DNA from: Datnioides undecimradiatus
Taxonomy: Eukaryota > Chordata > Actinopteri > Lobotiformes > Datnioididae
NCBI GenBank assembly: GCA_008933995.1
Contig: WARS01000016.1
Coordinates: 7,540,215-7,604,214, forward strand
Direction of reading: 5' to 3'
Length of the DNA: 64,000 bases
In this document: one piece after another, positions 60,301-64,000 of the stretch
How the letters are laid out: every line of letters begins with the position of its first letter
Position numbering within the stretch: position 1 is the stretch's first letter
The notes under the pieces: generated by a model
Told to the model about the DNA's origin: nothing
Database searches by the model: none
Seen by the model: the letters and a program-made list of their open reading frames with translations, nothing else
Program-made: the position numbers and the translations under genes

Positions 60301-62394
60301 TTGGTGGTGTTACCCTCTGTAACATATACCTGCAATTATACATACATGTTGTATTTAGCTGCATTTGTTTTTACAAACTTCAGTGTAGTAAGCCTAAACA
60401 TTAAATGCCCTACCCTATCAGCCATGACTGGAGAGCACATAATATAAACATACAGTAAAGAATTTGAAATCACGTTTCAGCACCATTTTATCAATACATC
60501 AGTGTTGATTATTATTAATAGAACTGGTTCTTGATGCCTATCCATCAGGGTCAGATTGATGCTATCGGTCTTAAGTATTTTCTTCTCACAGCATTACAAG
60601 TAGCAGTGGCGTGTGTGTGCACGTCTGTGTGTGTTTGAAGTAGTGCCTGTGTACAAAGTAGAGACCAACAGGTGCTTTTATGAAATGTTCCTTTGTTCAC
60701 ACACAAACAGTAGGTGTATACTGTAAGTTGTGTTTGGGAGATCATTAAGAGATCAGTTGGCTCATGTTTCCTCCTCCAGCAGACTGACTGTGGTCAGTTC
60801 AAGGGCCAAAATATAAAATATTAATAAAAGGCATGGATGTAATTGCCAAAAACTGTGTGTGTGTGTGTTTGAAGTGTCACCACATGTGTGCTCCTGCCTA
60901 GTCAGAATGGTTTCCTATCTGTATGAAAAGATGCATTTTATAGGAGTATTCCTCAAAAACATCCTTCAGAGCTTTGAAATATGAGCCAAGTGGGATACAT
61001 TCCGGTCTCCTCTTCCTCCCCCACCGCCTTCTCTTCTTTTTGCTCGTCATTTTTTTGGAGTTAGTTCTATCAGTAGTGTTCCTCTTCTTTTTGGTTTCTC
61101 TGTCTTTCTTCCCTCCTTGTCTCCCCATAAGGACTAAAGGATCCATTGCTGCAGGCCACACAGGTGGAATGGAGGCTGTTTTGCTGTTTAGGGCTTGGTG
61201 TTTATTATGTAAGATAGGAGGAGGTGGCGGCTATTGATCCACTGTGCGTACGTGTGTGAGGAGTGGGGTAGTGGATGGGGGGCTGGTATAGGACAAAAGC
61301 TTATCTTGTACTTTTCAAGATGGTTCTACAGCGAGACATCCAAATAAAGCAGAACGCTTGCAAAACATGAACTCTATTGATTGACTGAACTGCGAGACAA
61401 CACAAAGCAAAAAGACTGACAGACAGATATTGAGATTGGCAGACAAATAAGAGAAAGTTAGGTGAATGTGCGTGCACACACATTCACAACTTTTGTTTGT
61501 CGACCAAAGTGCTGAAAAAGTTTAAATCCATTATGGGGCTTGTAGGGGTTTAAAGTAGTGTTTGCGGTAGAATTTAGAGACCACCTGTTGTTTGTTAGCT
61601 TCAGTCTCGTACAATATACTGTAGGTCCCTCTGAGACATGAACGGCTGACACACATGAACATGTTTATGTATCAAGCAAAATCACTTCAGAAAATGTTAC
61701 TCAGCAATGATTTTAATGATGTTTAAAACAAAAAAATAAACTAATCTAAAAAAATCTAGTTCTATATTTAGTCTCTTGAATGCAAAGATTTGCTACATTT
61801 CTACTTTAGACATGTAAATTAATTGTTCTTTGTTGTTTAGATTGTTGGTTAGACAAAACAGGACATTAAAAGGTATGCAGATAGGCAGATTTTGTGTAAC
61901 TTGCCTGGGAGCTGTAGTAAAAGTAATAAAGTAATAATTTATTGTTTGAATTTGCTAAATAAGGATCTCATTAAGAGTCACAAAGAGACAAAAAGACTTT
62001 CCAGCTGTTCCTGTCCAAATGATTGCAAGTTACACACTAATTTAATAAGACCTCTGGCTATTGTCAAAGCAGAATGGGTATCGGGAGTTGTAGTCTAAAG
62101 AGGAAGAGTCATTGTGTCTGTCGAGGAGTGACAGTGTGATAGCACTTAGTGTAGTTACTATAAATGATCTGCTGTACTCCCACCTTCATGGAAATTCATG
62201 GAATTTACTTCTACTTGAAATACATATTTGAATATTACTGTAAAATGTTGACCTTAAACCATGATGTATTGCTAGTAATTTGGCAACCACAACTGAATAC
62301 TTGAAGCGGCTATAATTAATACTTTTGTAATAACATTGTGTAAATGTTAAAGCAGACTAATAGTGTAAAGAGGTTGCTTGTAGTGATGAGCCTA

Positions 62395-62830
62395 CTAGAA
62401 TTACCCAAAACTAAGGCTTCCCTTTGCTTCATGGAGCTTTATAGCAAATTTCAACTCATAGTTTTCCTCTCTGGCTCCCAGCCTGATGCTCTCAGTGCTC
62501 TCATAGTGTTGTTTTTTTTAATGAAAAAGCTTAAAGAACCCACCGTCACTACAAGCTTAACACCAAACAGCAGACAGACTGACTAGTTGGTGGACATAGT
62601 GGTGTATTTAGCAGCTAAAGGGCTAGATATTTCCCTCAGGAGTTAGTAGAGACAGAGTGAATATTGGACATCAGGTGGCCAGAAACACAACTCTGAATCA
62701 ATGATAATGTTGCTTTGTGACTGCTCGCTGCATAAATGAGCAACTGTTTGGCATATCAATTTAAACTGAGATAATATATCAATATTGTGTTCATAACTTT
62801 TTCTGCTGCTTCCCCAGGAGGCCCCCAAAA
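62395..62830 (-). repeat. Interspersed fish repeat, family B, copy 2 (inverted relative to copy 1)
   Basis: Contains ATTTAGCAGCTAAAGG, GATATTTCCCTCAGGAGTTAG, GTGAATATTGGAC and TGATAATGTTGCT in order, which mirror the segments at 640-965 in reverse complement. Identity looks like roughly 60-70% by eye with indels. It lies within the putative first intron. No coding sequence seen. Confidence 0.6.
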
Positions 62831-63401
62831 ATTGTTATTGCAGTTTTTGCACCATCAAAACACATTACCCGTTAACTTGTTGGCAAAATTAACAGACTCA
62901 CGGGACAAACAAACTTCAAAAAAATGAATTATGATTTAAACTCATTTAGAGATTTAATCCTTTTTTTGCCTGGGTAAGTGGTGATGATATCTTAAAAGTG
63001 GTACTGTGTCTCGACGTTGTGCAGTATTTTCTTGTATCAGGACTCCTTGTCATTCATCAACACCAGTGTTTCTCCTGATGCAGAAACACATTTCAAACAC
63101 TACACTAACAATAACACTTATCTTATACACTAATCTGTAATGCAGCTTTGAGCACAGTTAGGTTGCATCAGGTTTAAATGGATGGTAAAGCATGTTCATT
63201 TTCATTTGACAACTCTGTGCTTGGAGTTGAGGGAATATAGGTTGTATCACAGCCTTCATTTGACCTAGCTTTTACTTTCAGTATTGTATGATCATATATA
63301 AACATCTGTTAGTGTAACACAGTCCTATAAGACACTCTTGCTTATGCGCTTACTAGGAAACACATTATAAACTTTACAAAAAAGATGGGATGTTCTGCAC
63401 A

Positions 63402-63421
63402 ATGAGTACTTATGTACTCAT
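63402..63421. repeat. 20-bp hairpin palindrome, copy 1
   Basis: ATGAGTAC-TTAT-GTACTCAT, a perfect 8-bp stem with a 4-base loop, just outside the left arm of the foldback element. Confidence 0.9.
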
Positions 63422-63445
63422 CACATATGGGTTATCTCAAAAACA

Positions 63446-64000
63446 GAGAACAATGTGATGTGAGATAAAAATATTCCCACGAACAAGAATCTGTTGTGTC
63501 ACTGTGTGTTTTTTTTCGTTCTTGACGTTTTTAAATATACATACCCTCTTGTATAATGTATAATGAGTACTTATGTACTCAATGAGTACTTATGTACTCA
63601 TTATACAAGAAAAATATGCTTGTGTATATTTAAATATTATCCCCATTAAAGTAATCATAATAATGTGCATATTCTATGAAAAGAGGGGCACACTAAATCA
63701 GCAATCCTTTTATCCTTTTATTCATTTTCTGATTCTGTTGTTCATAATTTTAACGGAATTTAATTTTGGCTGACATTTTGGGGTATTTTCCTCTTATATT
63801 GTCTGATAAAAAGACGAGAAAAACAGGGAAACTGAAAGTGCAAGACAAAAAATAAACCACAGTGGCAAAACACCTTGTCAAATATGAAGGGGTAGAGGGT
63901 ATGTATATTTAAAAATGTCAAGAACGAAAAAAACCACACAGTGACACAACAGATTCTTGTTCGTGGGAATATTTTTATCTCACATCACGGCTTTGTTCTC
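63446..64000. mobile_element. Foldback element with ~105-bp inverted arms (right side cut by the window)
   Basis: 63446-63549 is the reverse complement of 63894-64000: shared blocks include GTGATGTGAGATAAAAATAT, TCCCACGAACAAGAATCTGT and TTTTTAAATATACATACCCT. Only two substitutions and a short indel separate the arms. The 344-bp centre has no coding sequence and carries a two-unit palindrome near its left side. High arm identity indicates recent origin or gene conversion. The right arm reaches the last base of the window, so the outer end and any target duplication are not visible. Family not recognised. Confidence 0.8.
63548..63609. repeat. Tandem pair of the same palindrome within a larger palindrome
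   Basis: Copies 2 (63563-63581) and 3 (63582-63601) repeat the hairpin of 63402-63421. They are enclosed by CTTGTATAATG (63548-63558) and CATTATACAAG (63599-63609), which are perfectly complementary, so the whole 62 bp can fold as a cruciform. Confidence 0.9.

Larger units (their letters stand above)
55476..64000 (+). other. Start of a large first intron of the gene begun at 55298
   Basis: From the donor at 55476 to the window end I find no further exon with coding character. The stretch holds purine-rich DNA (56,480-56,670), homopolymer C and G runs (56,931 and 57,090), a long pyrimidine tract (57,252-57,335), scattered TG repeats, a fish repeat copy (62,395-62,830) and a foldback element at the end. 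Long first introns are usual in cell-surface receptor genes; here the next exon must be more than 8.5 kb away or was not recognised. Confidence 0.55.

Noticed and set aside
1-64000. CRISPR arrays, operons, phage, integrons, rRNA or tRNA genes
   Set aside because: Nothing of the kind is seen; direct repeats are microsatellites or dispersed eukaryotic repeats, and no tRNA-like cloverleaf was found by eye.

Overview
The window looks like vertebrate nuclear DNA, most likely from a ray-finned (teleost) fish, probably a perch-like species. The evidence is about 50% AT-leaning sequence with very dense (CA)n/(TG)n microsatellites, no compact operon-like coding, remnants of Tc1-, L1- and L2/CR1-type elements, and several copies of repeat families that I remember as abundant in fish genomes (not checked against a library). 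No bacterial, plasmid or phage features are present.

Layout. Positions 1 to about 53,500 form a gene-poor stretch in which I recognise no functional protein-coding exon. It holds microsatellites, interspersed repeats and decayed transposons: a Tc1/mariner remnant near 9.1-9.6 kb with a possible nested TTAA-bounded element, an L2/CR1-like LINE tail near 20.3 kb, an L1-type LINE tail on the minus strand near 40.6-41.0 kb, and a second L2-like LINE tail near 45.5-45.8 kb. Positions 53,560-55,475 are different: CpG-rich, with paired CCAAT boxes, long leader-like sequence, and an open reading frame (ATG at 55,298 or 55,379) that encodes a hydrophobic signal peptide and stops at a clean splice donor at 55,476 in phase 1. 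I read this as the promoter and first coding exon of a secreted or single-pass membrane protein transcribed to the right. Positions 55,476-64,000 would then be the start of a large first intron, again filled with simple repeats and fish repeats. The window ends inside a young foldback element with ~105-bp inverted arms of high identity.

How it works together: there is only one gene start, so no pathway can be reconstructed. The upstream desert and the long first intron may carry regulatory elements, but conservation cannot be judged from one sequence. No previously undescribed biological system is evident. The most distinctive structures are the foldback element with its three copies of a short palindrome at the right end, the 22-bp palindrome inside the putative TTAA-bounded insertion, an isolated CpG-dense block near 46.8 kb, and the unannotated gene start at 53.6-55.5 kb.
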